This document shows, piece after piece, positions 1-9,144 of a DNA stretch of 59,971 bases (the first letter of the stretch is position 1; every line of letters begins with the position of its first letter). This DNA comes from CAYSCW01 sp964449165 (lineage in GTDB: Bacteria; Acidobacteriota; Aminicenantia; Aminicenantales; Aminicenantaceae). Both the position numbers and the translations under genes were made by a program. Under the pieces are notes generated by a model that was not told the origin of the DNA, ran no database searches, and worked only from the letters and a program-made list of their open reading frames with translations. The stretch covers positions 1 to 59,971 of the forward strand of contig CAYVAT010000018.1 of assembly GCA_964449165.1 (NCBI GenBank), given 5' to 3'.

Positions 1-84
1 TATTGTGTCCCCATTTTTGACACCTTATTTTAGCTGTGTTATATGTTTTCTCATTGGAATCTGATAAAGCGCAGAGGGATAACC

Positions 85-1779
85 ATGAAAACACGTTTTT
101 GCATCTTTTTCATTATCATCCTTGGGTTAACCTGTTCGGTGAGCCCTAACCAGGAAAGGACCCTTTCAGGAACCGTTTTCTTTGAAGGCACATATCAGGG
201 GCCAGTTAAGGTTTACTTATACCAGCTCCCTCGATCTTCTGAAGGAAAGGTCCGAAGTTTATCCAAGCGAGATATTTACGGAGCCAAAGATCCTTATAAA
301 ATCCTCACTCTTGAGAAACCTGGCTCTTACTCCTTTCTAGACCTTCCACCCAAGCATTATTCTGTATTGGCCTTCATGGATGTGGATAAAGATGACCGTC
401 TGGGTTTCAACCCTGCCGAACCGCTCGGATGGTATGCTTCCCAACCTGGAGGAGACTGTTCCCTGATAGACCTTACCGAATCAGATCATCAGAATGCGGA
501 CATTCATCTCCGTACTCCAACTCCTTTTCCAAGAAAGGACAAACAGATCAAGCATGGAGCTCTCCGCTGGATCCATGGTCTTCCCGTTCTCCAGCTCTGG
601 GGCAAAGCCCAAGAGCGTGGTTATGCCCATGGATATTTGGTGGGAAAGCAAATAATTGATTTTTTCGAATTCTACGTCGTCGAGGACTCCTGGCATTCTG
701 CCAAACTTTATGAGGATATTTTTGTTCCTTTCTTGGAAAATCGCCTGAATTGTCCCCCTAAATTCCTCCAAGAATGTGACGCAGTGATCAAGGGGATGAA
801 AGATTCGGGAATCGATACAAGAGTCAAATCACTGGGCCGGGAGTTCGACCGGACTGATCTCCTGGCCATCAACGCTTATATCGAAAAGCGGGCTGCTTTT
901 CCGGTTTCTCCACCCTCTTCCTGTACCCAATTTGCCTTCTGGGGATCCCTGACCCAAGACGGCCCACAGGAGGGAGGATTGATCGCAGCTCGAAACATGG
1001 ACGGGGAGTGCGACGTTCGCAAGGTCACCGTCAGTCACTTTCTCCTCTTTGCCGTGGATCCGGCTGAGCCAGGACACAAGCGATGGTTTTCAGCTATGTG
1101 GCCGGGATTTGTGGGCACAATTTCTGGAATCAACGAGGACGGCCTTTACGGCATGGAAAATGCCGGAGGCACGGGGCCTGGACCGGTGGTGGGAAATATT
1201 ACTCCCTGTTCCTGGACACAGAGATACATACTAGAAAAGGAAGGAAAAGAAGCCACTCCTGAAAAGATCCTCAACAGGATGGAACAATTCAAATGTGAAG
1301 GGGGAGGCATCACCGCCCCTGGCTCTATTATCCTCTGGGCTGTCCCTTTCCACAATCAAGAGGTGCCCGCCTTTGTTTATGAAGGAGACCGATTCGGTGG
1401 GGCTATGAGGACCCCGGCACAAGTCAGGCCTCTTCATCCTCACAACATCATGGCTTCCAACTCCCATAGAGTCTACGGCTATAACCCCGATCGACCTGAC
1501 CTCTCCTTCGGAAAACCTGTATATTTTTCCTCTCTCTGGCGTTATGAAACTGGAATGAACGAACTGGAAGCCTGGTCAAGAACAGGCAAAGCTCTAGGGC
1601 TTGCGGAGGCTAAACGCCTCTTGCAGATCGTTTCCCACGGAACTACTGAATATTCTGTAATTTTTTTGGCCAATCAGATGCATATTTTGGTTGCTGTGGA
1701 TGACCTGAAAACCGATATGTGGGATGCACCCTATTTGACATGGAAAGAGTACCGATTCGAGGAGCTTTTTGCCCGCTGA
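85..1779 (+). CDS. Exported C45-type Ntn-hydrolase (acyltransferase/amidase-like)
   Basis: Start placed at the ATG at 85, which follows an AGAGGG ribosome site and opens a hydrophobic signal sequence; an upstream in-frame ATG at 43 lacks these. Residues ~25-150 form a small beta-rich module with an acidic DVDKDDRLGFNP loop, as in DUF2141-like domains. The rest resembles peptidase family C45 (acyl-CoA:6-APA acyltransferase / acid-ceramidase-like Ntn hydrolases). The SSCTQFAFWG segment places a candidate catalytic Cys at about residue 280, followed by AARNMDGE and GFVGTISGINEDGLYGMENA, typical of this fold. Family members use the N-terminal Cys after autocleavage to hydrolyse or transfer amide-linked acyl groups. 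Substrate unknown. The enzyme is predicted to act in periplasm or outside. It stands alone; the next gene is convergent. Confidence 0.72.
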   Translation: MKTRFCIFFIIILGLTCSVSPNQERTLSGTVFFEGTYQGPVKVYLYQLPRSSEGKVRSLSKRDIYGAKDPYKILTLEKPGSYSFLDLPPKHYSVLAFMDVDKDDRLGFNPAEPLGWYASQPGGDCSLIDLTESDHQNADIHLRTPTPFPRKDKQIKHGALRWIHGLPVLQLWGKAQERGYAHGYLVGKQIIDFFEFYVVEDSWHSAKLYEDIFVPFLENRLNCPPKFLQECDAVIKGMKDSGIDTRVKSLGREFDRTDLLAINAYIEKRAAFPVSPPSSCTQFAFWGSLTQDGPQEGGLIAARNMDGECDVRKVTVSHFLLFAVDPAEPGHKRWFSAMWPGFVGTISGINEDGLYGMENAGGTGPGPVVGNITPCSWTQRYILEKEGKEATPEKILNRMEQFKCEGGGITAPGSIILWAVPFHNQEVPAFVYEGDRFGGAMRTPAQVRPLHPHNIMASNSHRVYGYNPDRPDLSFGKPVYFSSLWRYETGMNELEAWSRTGKALGLAEAKRLLQIVSHGTTEYSVIFLANQMHILVAVDDLKTDMWDAPYLTWKEYRFEELFAR

Positions 1780-1903
1780 CGAAAAATAGAGCATTTATTC
1801 TAATATTGGAACTTTTCCCTGATGGTCATGATGAGTGCCATTCCGCTTCTGCAAACAATACGGAATCTTAACCGAAATAATCGGCGGCAAATATTGAGTT
1901 TAT

Positions 1904-2884
1904 CTATAATCCCAACAGCCTAGCGGCATTCTCACCGAGAATGCCTTCTTTTTCTTCATCTGAGATATTCAGCTTTTCAATACTATCGACCATCTTTCCC
2001 AGACTCCCAATCTGATGCGGGTAATCACTTCCAGCCACAAGATGGCTTGCCCCGGCAAATTCAACGGCCAGCTGCAGAGCCTTTACATCAAAGTTTACCG
2101 TATCGTAATAAAACTTCTTCAAGTATTCACTCGGCCTTGTGCTTATATGTTCTCTGCATTCCTTAAAAGCTGAATATCCTCTGTCAAGTCTCTCGGCAAG
2201 ATAAGGGATTGCCCCTCCAAGATGTGCAAGAACCCATCTGATTCCGGGGAATTCTTCGACCACGCCGCTGAAAACCAGCTTTGCCGCAGCCAGCGTTGTA
2301 TCGAATGTAAACCCAATCAGGGGCATAAGCCAGTAATCTGTCATGGCCTCTACACCTACAGGGAAGGATGGATGTATATAAAATACGGCGTTCAATTTAT
2401 CTGCTTTCTCGTATAATGGCCAAAACTGTGAATCGCTTAATGCAACTCCATTGATATTGCTGAAAACAGTTACTCCTCTAAAACCTAAATCGGAAAAAGC
2501 GCGTTCCATCTCAGCAACTGATGCGTTGGGATCATTCAGGGGAAGAGTGGCCAGGGCAGCGAACCGATCGCCATATCCCTCGACTATCTTCGCAAAACTG
2601 TTATTAACGATTCGAGCCAACTCAACTGAACGTTCAGGAGGCTCTATATGAGTTCCCGGAGTTGTAAAAGAGAGAATTTGCTTATCAATACTGGCTTTTT
2701 CCAAAACCGCTGACCTGAGATTTATATCCCTATGTTCGGGAACGATTATATTGTAATCGCCGGGATAATGAAGAAGCGGATTTTTATCAGAATCAAAGGT
2801 CACTCTGATATGGCTTGGTCCGGTCTGTATGGCTTCAAGGTATGCCACTGGATAAAAATGATTATGAAAATCGATAATAACCAT
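1904..2884 (-). CDS. Amidohydrolase family 2 (ACMSD-like) metal-dependent hydrolase/decarboxylase
   Basis: Start placed at the ATG at 2884, preceded by AGGAG, giving an N-terminus MVIIDFHNH. The HxH metal ligands (His7, His9), a mid-protein FYIHPSFPVG histidine and a late GSDYPH aspartate are the amidohydrolase_2 (PF04909) signature, shared with aminocarboxymuconate-semialdehyde decarboxylase and 5-carboxyvanillate decarboxylase. About 327 residues, normal for the family, with no signal peptide, so cytoplasmic. It begins 4 bp after the APC permease stop and is certainly cotranscribed with it. Together they suggest import and C-C or C-N cleavage of a small carboxylated ring or amide compound. 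The exact reaction cannot be read from sequence. Confidence 0.82.
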   Translation of the reverse strand: MVIIDFHNHFYPVAYLEAIQTGPSHIRVTFDSDKNPLLHYPGDYNIIVPEHRDINLRSAVLEKASIDKQILSFTTPGTHIEPPERSVELARIVNNSFAKIVEGYGDRFAALATLPLNDPNASVAEMERAFSDLGFRGVTVFSNINGVALSDSQFWPLYEKADKLNAVFYIHPSFPVGVEAMTDYWLMPLIGFTFDTTLAAAKLVFSGVVEEFPGIRWVLAHLGGAIPYLAERLDRGYSAFKECREHISTRPSEYLKKFYYDTVNFDVKALQLAVEFAGASHLVAGSDYPHQIGSLGKMVDSIEKLNISDEEKEGILGENAARLLGL

Positions 2885-2888
2885 TCTT

Positions 2889-4217
2889 CTAGCTCCTTCT
2901 CTCACTTTTTCTTGCCCATAAATAATAGACAGGAATTCCCAATAAAACAAGAGAAAGCCCAAATATACTTTCTGACAGGTTAGATAATAGTTGGTTTACA
3001 ACGATTGCCAATGAAGAAACTATAAAAAGCAATGGGATCACAGGATAACCCCAGATATTATAAACCCGAACAATACCAGGCCTTCGGCGGAATAGGAATA
3101 AACCGACAGCCATCAATCCGAAGAAAATCCATTCGGTATAGACGACTCTAGTGAAAAGAGTTCGGTATGTGCCTGTTACAACAAGTATTGAAGACCAAAC
3201 CGCTTGAATCACAATAGCTCTGTGAGGAGTGCTGTATCGCGGATGTATTTTGCCCACCCACCGAAACAGTAGTCCATCCCGCGCCATGGCATAATAGAGA
3301 CGAGGCCCACATAGAACGATCCCGCTCAAGGCTCCGAATGTCGAGAAGACAACTAAACCAGACATGAAAACCCCACCGCCGTATCCGATAAGTGCATTAG
3401 CCGCATCTGCAGCAATTCGAGTGGAGGAAGCTACAGTAGCGAGCGGCAGAATATACATATATACAGCATTCAAAGCGATATAGCACACCGTGACTATCAT
3501 CGTTCCGAACATCAGAGCGCGAGGAATAGTCTTCTTAGGATTGATGGTTTCTTCGGAATTGTAGGTAACCATATGCCAGCCGCCAAACGCAAATAACCCA
3601 GCAACCAGAGCAAGGAAAAAATTGTGAATGGAAATGTCAGAATTTGCGATCTCTCCAGTCACGAAATGATCGGGGATGCGTGATCCGAGTAAAAAACCAG
3701 CTAAAATAATAAAAGCTATGGCCGCGACTTTTCCCAGAGTAAAGAGTGTCTGGAGATTGCTGCCTTGCTTTACGCCTAGATAATTGATTGCGGATAGGAT
3801 TAATATAGCGGCGATGGCAGTTGCTTTGACGGCACTCTTATTCATAGGGAAAAAATAAGCAGCATAGCGCGCGAATATGACTGAAATCGCTGCAATAATC
3901 CCTGAGTGCACACTCCAAAACATGGCCCATCCCCATAAAAATCCCATGGAAGGGGAATAGGCTTCTTTCAGATAGATATAAACTCCTCCCGATTGAGTAA
4001 AAATTGATGCCAATTCTGCACAAACCAATGCTCCAAAAAATGTGAGAATGCCGGATATCAACCAGACCGCAAATACACTCGTTAGGTTTGGTACCCGACC
4101 TGTTATTTCTGAAGGCTGGACAAAAATTGAGGCTCCGATTATTGTCCCCACCACCATTGCCAGCGCATGAGGAAGGCCCATGGCGCGTCGTAGCTCTGGC
4201 CTACTTTTCATGTGCAT
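2889..4217 (-). CDS. APC-superfamily amino acid permease (LAT-like)
   Basis: A 442-residue polytopic protein with about 12 hydrophobic segments. The first helix carries MVVGTIIGASIFVQPSEI, the unwound-helix GxIIGxGIF substrate site of APC permeases; GWAMFWSVHSG and FGGWHMVTYNSEETINPKKTIPRAL also fit the LAT/amino-acid-exchanger branch. It should import an amino acid or related organic cation across the inner membrane. It lies 134 bp downstream of the CoxG-like gene on the same strand and 4 bp ahead of the amidohydrolase, so it may be the uptake step for the molybdenum-hydroxylase cluster. The ribosome site is weak; ATG at 4211 is an alternative start. Confidence 0.86.
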   Translation of the reverse strand: MHMKSRPELRRAMGLPHALAMVVGTIIGASIFVQPSEITGRVPNLTSVFAVWLISGILTFFGALVCAELASIFTQSGGVYIYLKEAYSPSMGFLWGWAMFWSVHSGIIAAISVIFARYAAYFFPMNKSAVKATAIAAILILSAINYLGVKQGSNLQTLFTLGKVAAIAFIILAGFLLGSRIPDHFVTGEIANSDISIHNFFLALVAGLFAFGGWHMVTYNSEETINPKKTIPRALMFGTMIVTVCYIALNAVYMYILPLATVASSTRIAADAANALIGYGGGVFMSGLVVFSTFGALSGIVLCGPRLYYAMARDGLLFRWVGKIHPRYSTPHRAIVIQAVWSSILVVTGTYRTLFTRVVYTEWIFFGLMAVGLFLFRRRPGIVRVYNIWGYPVIPLLFIVSSLAIVVNQLLSNLSESIFGLSLVLLGIPVYYLWARKSERRS

Positions 4218-4351
4218 TGATGTTACTATTTCAAAAAAAGTAAAAAATCATTTACAGTTAAGCCTTTCCGGAACAAAAATCCATAGAAATGTCATAAAAA
4301 TTAATTATAAAAATGGGAATGAAGTGAATTATATTTGACTGGATGCCCGTT

Positions 4352-4804
4352 TCAACAGACACTCTTCAGCTTTTCTTGTAGAGCTTTTGTGAATTCAGCC
4401 TCTAGCTTTTTTGCCTTGGCCTTCAGTATTCTGTCTCCAAACATGGCCAATTTCCCGACTACGTTTGCACGGCATTTATATGAAATCTCGACTTCCCCGT
4501 CTCCTGTCTCTTTAAGATCGATGCTAGTTCTCTGAATCACCCGGCCCGCTTTGTAGATATCTTCCCCCTCTCCTTCCATCTCTATATGCGTCGGGGGGTT
4601 AAACGTGGGCAGAAACACTTTAAACTTGAACCTGACTTTAATCGGACCAACTTTTTGTTTCACAATGCAATCATAAGTTTTCTCATCAAGCTGTTCTATC
4701 TTTTCTGCTCCGGGAACACACTCCCGCAATGTCTCGGCCTCAAGAATTGCATTCCATAGCTTTTCAATAGGGGCACTCACTTTAACTTTACCTTCAAGCA
4801 GCAT
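4352..4804 (-). CDS. CoxG-like SRPBCC-fold protein
   Basis: 150 residues beginning MLLEGKVKVSAPIEKLWNAI, the START/SRPBCC opening of the CoxG family (PF06240, 'carbon monoxide dehydrogenase subunit G'). CVPGAEKIEQLDEKTYDC and the later YKCRANVVGKLAMFG are typical of the family. In Oligotropha CoxG recruits the molybdenum enzyme to the membrane; relatives bind hydrophobic ligands or assist cofactor or quinone delivery. Here it is last in a tight minus-strand series of molybdenum-hydroxylase genes (20 bp after the zinc-finger gene), supporting a role as accessory to that enzyme. The catalytic subunit is not a true CO dehydrogenase, so a CO function should not be assumed. Confidence 0.85.
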   Translation of the reverse strand: MLLEGKVKVSAPIEKLWNAILEAETLRECVPGAEKIEQLDEKTYDCIVKQKVGPIKVRFKFKVFLPTFNPPTHIEMEGEGEDIYKAGRVIQRTSIDLKETGDGEVEISYKCRANVVGKLAMFGDRILKAKAKKLEAEFTKALQEKLKSVC

Positions 4805-4824
4805 GATTCCTCCGTTATTCTGGA

Positions 4825-5052
4825 TTACCCAGGGGTATCGACCTTTTCTGCTTCTTTTTCCAGCAGATCAGCCAAAGTCTGGTATCCCTTGTTTCCGGGC
4901 TCCATCGTTTGGATAAGCAAAAGCTCTATGAAATTGAGTCCCTTGGAGTTGACCCAATCTTTGTGGGCCTTGTCGCCTGTCCCGAATATATGCCGAGCAA
5001 GGTCCATGGTATTGGGCCAAATCTTTCCGCATGTTGGACATTTATAACCCAT
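4825..5052 (-). CDS. Small C2H2-type zinc-finger-like protein
   Basis: 75 residues starting MGYKCPTCGKIWPNTMDLARHIFGTGDKAH: a CxxC pair followed by two histidines, a plausible single C2H2-like zinc knuckle. The remainder is a short helical tail with no membrane segment. It lies between the molybdopterin subunit (12 bp upstream) and the CoxG-like gene (20 bp downstream), and the upstream sequence is rich in GGAG, so translation is well supported. I do not recognise a named family. Position in the operon suggests an accessory or regulatory role for the molybdenum hydroxylase, possibly a chaperone or a small DNA- or protein-binding factor. This is inference only. Confidence 0.7.
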   Translation of the reverse strand: MGYKCPTCGKIWPNTMDLARHIFGTGDKAHKDWVNSKGLNFIELLLIQTMEPGNKGYQTLADLLEKEAEKVDTPG

Positions 5053-5064
5053 CTTCTCCTCTCC

Positions 5065-7341
5065 TCACCTTCTCTTTTTCTTGTTTTTCTCTTTAAGTGC
5101 TGCCAAGACCTTTTCAGGTGTGATAGGAAGATCTTTGATACTGACTCCTGCTGCATGGTAGACAGCATTTCCTAAGGCGCCGGCTGTGGGATTGGTCAGC
5201 CCCTCCCCCGCTTCCTTGGCTCCAAAAGGTCCTTCTGGTTCGTAGGTCTCCACTTCAAAAACATTCGTCTCTGGCATCTCAGTTGTTCTTAAAATCTTGT
5301 AATCCACTAGATTCGGGTTCAAAAGCTTCCCTTCATCCATGGGGAGATTCTCTGTGAATCCATATCCTGCTGCCATGGCAATGGCTCCCTCGAGCTGGCC
5401 TTTGACTCCTAGGGGATTGATGACCTGCCCGCAGTCGTGGGCGGTCACACAGTTCAGGAGTGAAATTTTTCCTGTATCCGGATCGACTTCTGCCTCTACG
5501 GCCTGGACACCGAAGCTGTAAGCCGGAGAGATCATGCCTTTCCGGTGCGGAGTGTAATGCCCCCGTGCGATGACAGGTTGGCCGTCTTTTCCCCGAATCG
5601 CTTCCTTGACCACATCAAAATAGGAGAGGCCTCGTTCAGGCCGCGCTATGAGGTGGATCCATCGGTCTTTTATATCCATGTCATAGACAATATTCGGTGA
5701 AAGTTTCGCGGCGGCAAACTCTAAAAGCTGCCGCTTGGCATCCGAAGCAGCCATCTTGACAGCGTTTCCCTGCATGAGTGTCTCACGACTTCCCCATGCA
5801 CCGAGATCAACGGGGCAATTCTCCGTATCGCCCATATGGAGCCTGATGTCCTCTACGCGCACTCCCAGCTCTTCAGCACAGATTATGGTCATTGTGGTAT
5901 TCGATCCCTGTCCCATATCCTGGGATCCAACGTAAAGGTCTACCTTTCCGTCGATATTTATTTGAATGACCGCTGATGAAAAAGCATAGGGAGTATCGAA
6001 CCAGTTGAAGATTCCTCCGGACATGAATCCGTAAGCCGCAATGCCAATGCCTCTATGCGGAGGAAGCTTTCCCCTCGACTTGATCCACTCCTCGACCTTG
6101 TCGAGACACTGATTGAGGCCGCAACTCTGAATGTATGCCTGACCAGGGACCTCATAGCCGGGATACATGGCATTTTTGCGTCTTAATTCTATGGGATCAA
6201 TTCCCAGCTCATCCGCTATGAGGTCAATCTGGGTCTCCGCAGTGAAGGTAGCCTGGGGTGCTCCAAAGCCCCTCATGGCTGAAGTCGGAGCCGTATTCGT
6301 ATAAACTCTGTATCCATCATACCTGTAGCTCGGCCAGACATAGGGAAATGCCTGGAAAAATCCAGTCAAATACAGAGCTGTCGCACCCATGGACGTGTAG
6401 GCGCCGCCCTCTGTGAAGACTCGAGCTTCTTTGGCCAGAAAGCTTCCATCTTTCTTGACGCCGCTCCTCAGGTAATAAAACATGGGGGTGCGCCGTTTGG
6501 TCGCCATAAACTCTTCTTCACGGCTCAGGACAATCTTGACGGGCTTGCAAATCTTCATCGATAGGAGCGAGCTGCAGAATTGAGCAGAATCAAGCTCGAA
6601 CTTGCTACCGAATCCTCCGCCAGTGTATCTCGAAATCACCCTCACATCATTCTCTCTCATTCCCAGCACCCAAGCCAACAGGACCTGGATGTAATAATGG
6701 GATTGAGTTGAAGTGTATACGGTTAATCTGCCTTCAGGAGTATAGCTGGCGACCGCGCAGTGGGTCTCCATACACATATGGGCTTGCGATGAGCATCTGA
6801 ACCAGTCTTCCCTGATATAATCCGCTGCTCGAAAAGCCTCATCCACATCGCCCCACTCGATATGTCGAGTGACATTTATGTTCCTTTCGGCATGCTCATG
6901 GATGAGAGGAGCTCCCTCTTTTATTGCTTCAAGCTGCTCGAAGACTGCTGGGAGAGTTTCGTATTCAACCTCGATCAAATCAAGAGCTTGCTCGGCTGTA
7001 TCCTCATCAACGGCAGCCACTGCTGCAACCGGTTCACCGATATAACGAACTTTTTCTCTGGCAAGGATCTCCTCATCACAGAGCTCTTTATAACGCCTCC
7101 ATATGCCCTGTTTGATGCCAAGAGTGTCTTGACCGGTAACAACAGCTTTAACTCCAGGCAAGCTCAGAGCTTTTCCCGCATTTATATTGAGAATTTTCGC
7201 ATGGGCATGAGGGCTTCTTAAGATTTTGCCATACAACATGTGAGGCAAGTAGACATCAAAAGTGTACCTGGCCCTCCCCGTAACCTTGGCAATCCCATCG
7301 ATGTTGTGAACCGGTGTATTGATCACGTTATATTTCTTCAT
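5065..7341 (-). CDS. Xanthine dehydrogenase-family molybdopterin-binding large subunit
   Basis: 758 residues, the usual length of the aldehyde oxidase/xanthine dehydrogenase large subunit. The N-terminal hammerhead domain (VTGRARYTFDVYLPHMLYGKILRSPHAHA) is followed by molybdopterin-binding segments YTGGGFGSKFELD, SAMRGFGAPQ, VGSQDMGQGSNTT and GAWGSRETL. The catalytic glutamate is in FGAKEAGEG (Glu ~713). The AYxCSFR active-site loop of form I CO dehydrogenase is absent, so this hydroxylates another substrate (N-heterocycle, aldehyde or purine-like). It overlaps the 2Fe-2S gene by 4 bp (ATGA), indicating coupled translation and a heterotrimer with the two following subunits. No signal peptide, so cytoplasmic. 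Confidence 0.93.
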   Translation of the reverse strand: MKKYNVINTPVHNIDGIAKVTGRARYTFDVYLPHMLYGKILRSPHAHAKILNINAGKALSLPGVKAVVTGQDTLGIKQGIWRRYKELCDEEILAREKVRYIGEPVAAVAAVDEDTAEQALDLIEVEYETLPAVFEQLEAIKEGAPLIHEHAERNINVTRHIEWGDVDEAFRAADYIREDWFRCSSQAHMCMETHCAVASYTPEGRLTVYTSTQSHYYIQVLLAWVLGMRENDVRVISRYTGGGFGSKFELDSAQFCSSLLSMKICKPVKIVLSREEEFMATKRRTPMFYYLRSGVKKDGSFLAKEARVFTEGGAYTSMGATALYLTGFFQAFPYVWPSYRYDGYRVYTNTAPTSAMRGFGAPQATFTAETQIDLIADELGIDPIELRRKNAMYPGYEVPGQAYIQSCGLNQCLDKVEEWIKSRGKLPPHRGIGIAAYGFMSGGIFNWFDTPYAFSSAVIQINIDGKVDLYVGSQDMGQGSNTTMTIICAEELGVRVEDIRLHMGDTENCPVDLGAWGSRETLMQGNAVKMAASDAKRQLLEFAAAKLSPNIVYDMDIKDRWIHLIARPERGLSYFDVVKEAIRGKDGQPVIARGHYTPHRKGMISPAYSFGVQAVEAEVDPDTGKISLLNCVTAHDCGQVINPLGVKGQLEGAIAMAAGYGFTENLPMDEGKLLNPNLVDYKILRTTEMPETNVFEVETYEPEGPFGAKEAGEGLTNPTAGALGNAVYHAAGVSIKDLPITPEKVLAALKEKNKKKRR

Positions 7342-7823
7342 CGGTCATCCTCCTTGTACTTCCCTTCAGCAACTGCTTTTATGGCCCGGATAATGCTGTT
7401 ATATCCGGTACAGCGACAGAGATTGCCGTGAATTCCCTCTTTGATATCCTCCTTTGTTGGATTTGGATTTTTATTCAATAATGCTGTGGCTGACATTAAC
7501 ATTCCTGATGTACAAAAACCGCATTGGTACGCACCGTGATCCAGGAATGACCTTTGAAGCGGACTGAGTTTCCCCTTATCTTGCAATCCTTCGACAGTGC
7601 TCACTTGAGCACCGTCGGCCTGCATTGCAAGGACAGAGCACGACTTGACTGACTCTCCATTAAGCAGGACCGTGCAGGCATGACAAGCACCTGTATTGCA
7701 GCCCCTTTTCGTACCGGTCAGCCTCAGCTCATCCCTCAGCACGTCGACCAGAAGTTTTTTGGGCTCGATATACAGCTCGTGATATTCGTTATTAACGGTT
7801 ATGCGCAGCAGCATCTTTTCCAT
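7338..7823 (-). CDS. Xanthine dehydrogenase-family (2Fe-2S)-binding small subunit
   Basis: 161 residues with the two iron-sulfur domains of molybdenum hydroxylases. The plant-ferredoxin-type cluster is bound by Cys42, Cys47, Cys50 and Cys62 (RGCNTGACHACTVLLNG...KSC). The second, all-helical domain has QCGFCTSGM and NLCRCTGYNSI. It passes electrons from the molybdenum centre to the FAD subunit. The gene starts 3 bp after the FAD-subunit stop, with an AAGGAGG ribosome site inside the end of that gene, and overlaps the large subunit start by 4 bp. Order FAD, 2Fe-2S, Mo is one of the standard arrangements. Confidence 0.95.
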   Translation of the reverse strand: MEKMLLRITVNNEYHELYIEPKKLLVDVLRDELRLTGTKRGCNTGACHACTVLLNGESVKSCSVLAMQADGAQVSTVEGLQDKGKLSPLQRSFLDHGAYQCGFCTSGMLMSATALLNKNPNPTKEDIKEGIHGNLCRCTGYNSIIRAIKAVAEGKYKEDDR

Positions 7824-7826
7824 GAG

Positions 7827-8717
7827 TCAAGCCTCCTTTCTGGCCAATCCCATGGCCTGCTTCCATGCTTTTCTCAACGTCCTTCTCGTGAGCACATCAA
7901 CCAGTTGCCTCTTGTAAGACTCGCTGGCATGAATATCGTCAACAGGATCTGCCTCTCTTGAGGATACTATCCCCGCGTTTTCGAGCAGCCGGTCATCCAT
8001 TTTTTTCCCGATTAAAAGCTTCTCAGCCTCTCTAGCTCTCACAGGCGCAGGGGCTGCAGCTCCGAGGACAATTCGCGCATCCTTGCAACTTAAGCTGTCC
8101 TCATCCAGAGTGATTGAAGCCGCAACTGAAACGATTGGCTGGTCGTTTTTAATAAAATTGAATTTTTCATAGGTCACTGCTGTCTTGGAGGGGATTGGGG
8201 GGATCTGAATCTCAATAAGGAGCTCATTCTCCTCGAGCGCTGTCTCGAAGTAATCGATAAAGAATTCTTCAAGGGGAAAAGTCCGTTCTCTCTCTTTATT
8301 CGCAACTTTCACTCTGCCATTCAGAGCGATAAACACGGCTCCGGGATCGCCTGCGGGATCTCCGTGAGCAAGGTTCCCGCCGATCGTTCCCCAGTTTCGT
8401 GTCTGAATAGAAGCTATATTCTGTTCCATCTCCACCAACAGTGGATAATGCTTTTTAACCAGGGGTAAAGTCTCTACTGTTCTGTGCGTGGTTGTGGCAC
8501 CAATCCTTAACCCCTGCTTCTTATCGAAGTGAACATAATTGAGCTCATCGAGGTGTTTGATGTCGACGAGGTACTCCGGCGAAACCAATCCCTGGCGCAT
8601 CAGGATAAGCAGTGACTGTCCTCCGCATATAATCTTATAGTCATCCTTATGCTGCTCGATGAGCTCGAGAGCTTCCTTAACAGCGCTGGCCTTTAAGTAT
8701 TTGAAGTCATGGATCAT
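7827..8717 (-). CDS. Xanthine dehydrogenase-family FAD-binding middle subunit
   Basis: 296 residues. The CoxM/XDH FAD-binding domain is recognisable from YKIICGGQSLLILMRQGL near residue 35 and TRNWGTIGGNLAHGDPAGD (the TxGG motif, residues ~105-125), followed by the C-terminal CO_deh_flav domain. It accepts electrons from the 2Fe-2S subunit and passes them to NAD+, a quinone or another acceptor. Its ATG overlaps the stop of the upstream Cys-rich small gene (ATGA), so the two are translationally coupled, which ties the unknown small protein to the enzyme. Confidence 0.94.
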   Translation of the reverse strand: MIHDFKYLKASAVKEALELIEQHKDDYKIICGGQSLLILMRQGLVSPEYLVDIKHLDELNYVHFDKKQGLRIGATTTHRTVETLPLVKKHYPLLVEMEQNIASIQTRNWGTIGGNLAHGDPAGDPGAVFIALNGRVKVANKERERTFPLEEFFIDYFETALEENELLIEIQIPPIPSKTAVTYEKFNFIKNDQPIVSVAASITLDEDSLSCKDARIVLGAAAPAPVRAREAEKLLIGKKMDDRLLENAGIVSSREADPVDDIHASESYKRQLVDVLTRRTLRKAWKQAMGLARKEA

Positions 8718-8962
8718 TCTTTTGCCCTTTCAGCAAAATCATTGAGTACGAGCCAAGACGGGCTTGGGGGGAGCAGGGATGGCATCTCAAATTTTTCTTT
8801 CGACCGGACTGGCCGCGATTTTTTTTTGGCCTGCTCTTCCGGATTTCCCAAATATCCCCGATACTTGGCATAAAAACAGAGATAATAATGCCGCCCTCTA
8901 TATTGAGGGCACTCCCGGCATAACTTCTTGGAAAACGGACAAATCATTTTAATCTTTGCCAA
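8714..8962 (-). CDS. Small Cys-rich protein at head of the molybdenum-hydroxylase operon
   Basis: 82 residues, probably starting at TTG 8962: the GGAGGG ribosome site lies 5 nt before this TTG but 20 nt before the first ATG (8947). The N-terminal third carries CPFSKKLCRECPQYRGRHYYLCFYAKY, four cysteines that could bind a metal or iron-sulfur centre. The rest is basic then low-complexity, ending in a Pro/Ser stretch. No family recognised. It is the first gene of the tight unit and overlaps the FAD subunit start by 4 bp. A metal or cofactor accessory role is inferred from position and cysteines only. Confidence 0.68.
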   Translation of the reverse strand: MAKIKMICPFSKKLCRECPQYRGRHYYLCFYAKYRGYLGNPEEQAKKKSRPVRSKEKFEMPSLLPPSPSWLVLNDFAERAKE

Positions 8963-9144
8963 AGACTCCCTCCTCTAAAGAATCATATTTTCCTATAACC
9001 TTATCAAAGGGAAACCGCAACCTTGATTTCCCCAAGCAAGATAATCAAAAGAAGAAGCCTTTGTCAAGACGACTGAAAACAAACTCATCACACCCAGAGT
9101 TATGGTGTCCAATGATAAAAAATCTATTTGAGGCAAGATAAGCG

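Noticed and set aside
5065..8717. Aerobic CO dehydrogenase (coxMSL) with coxG
   Set aside because: Subunit order and CoxG-like neighbour suggest it, but the large subunit has SAMRGFGAPQ where form I enzymes have AYxCSFR, so only the broader xanthine dehydrogenase family is supported.
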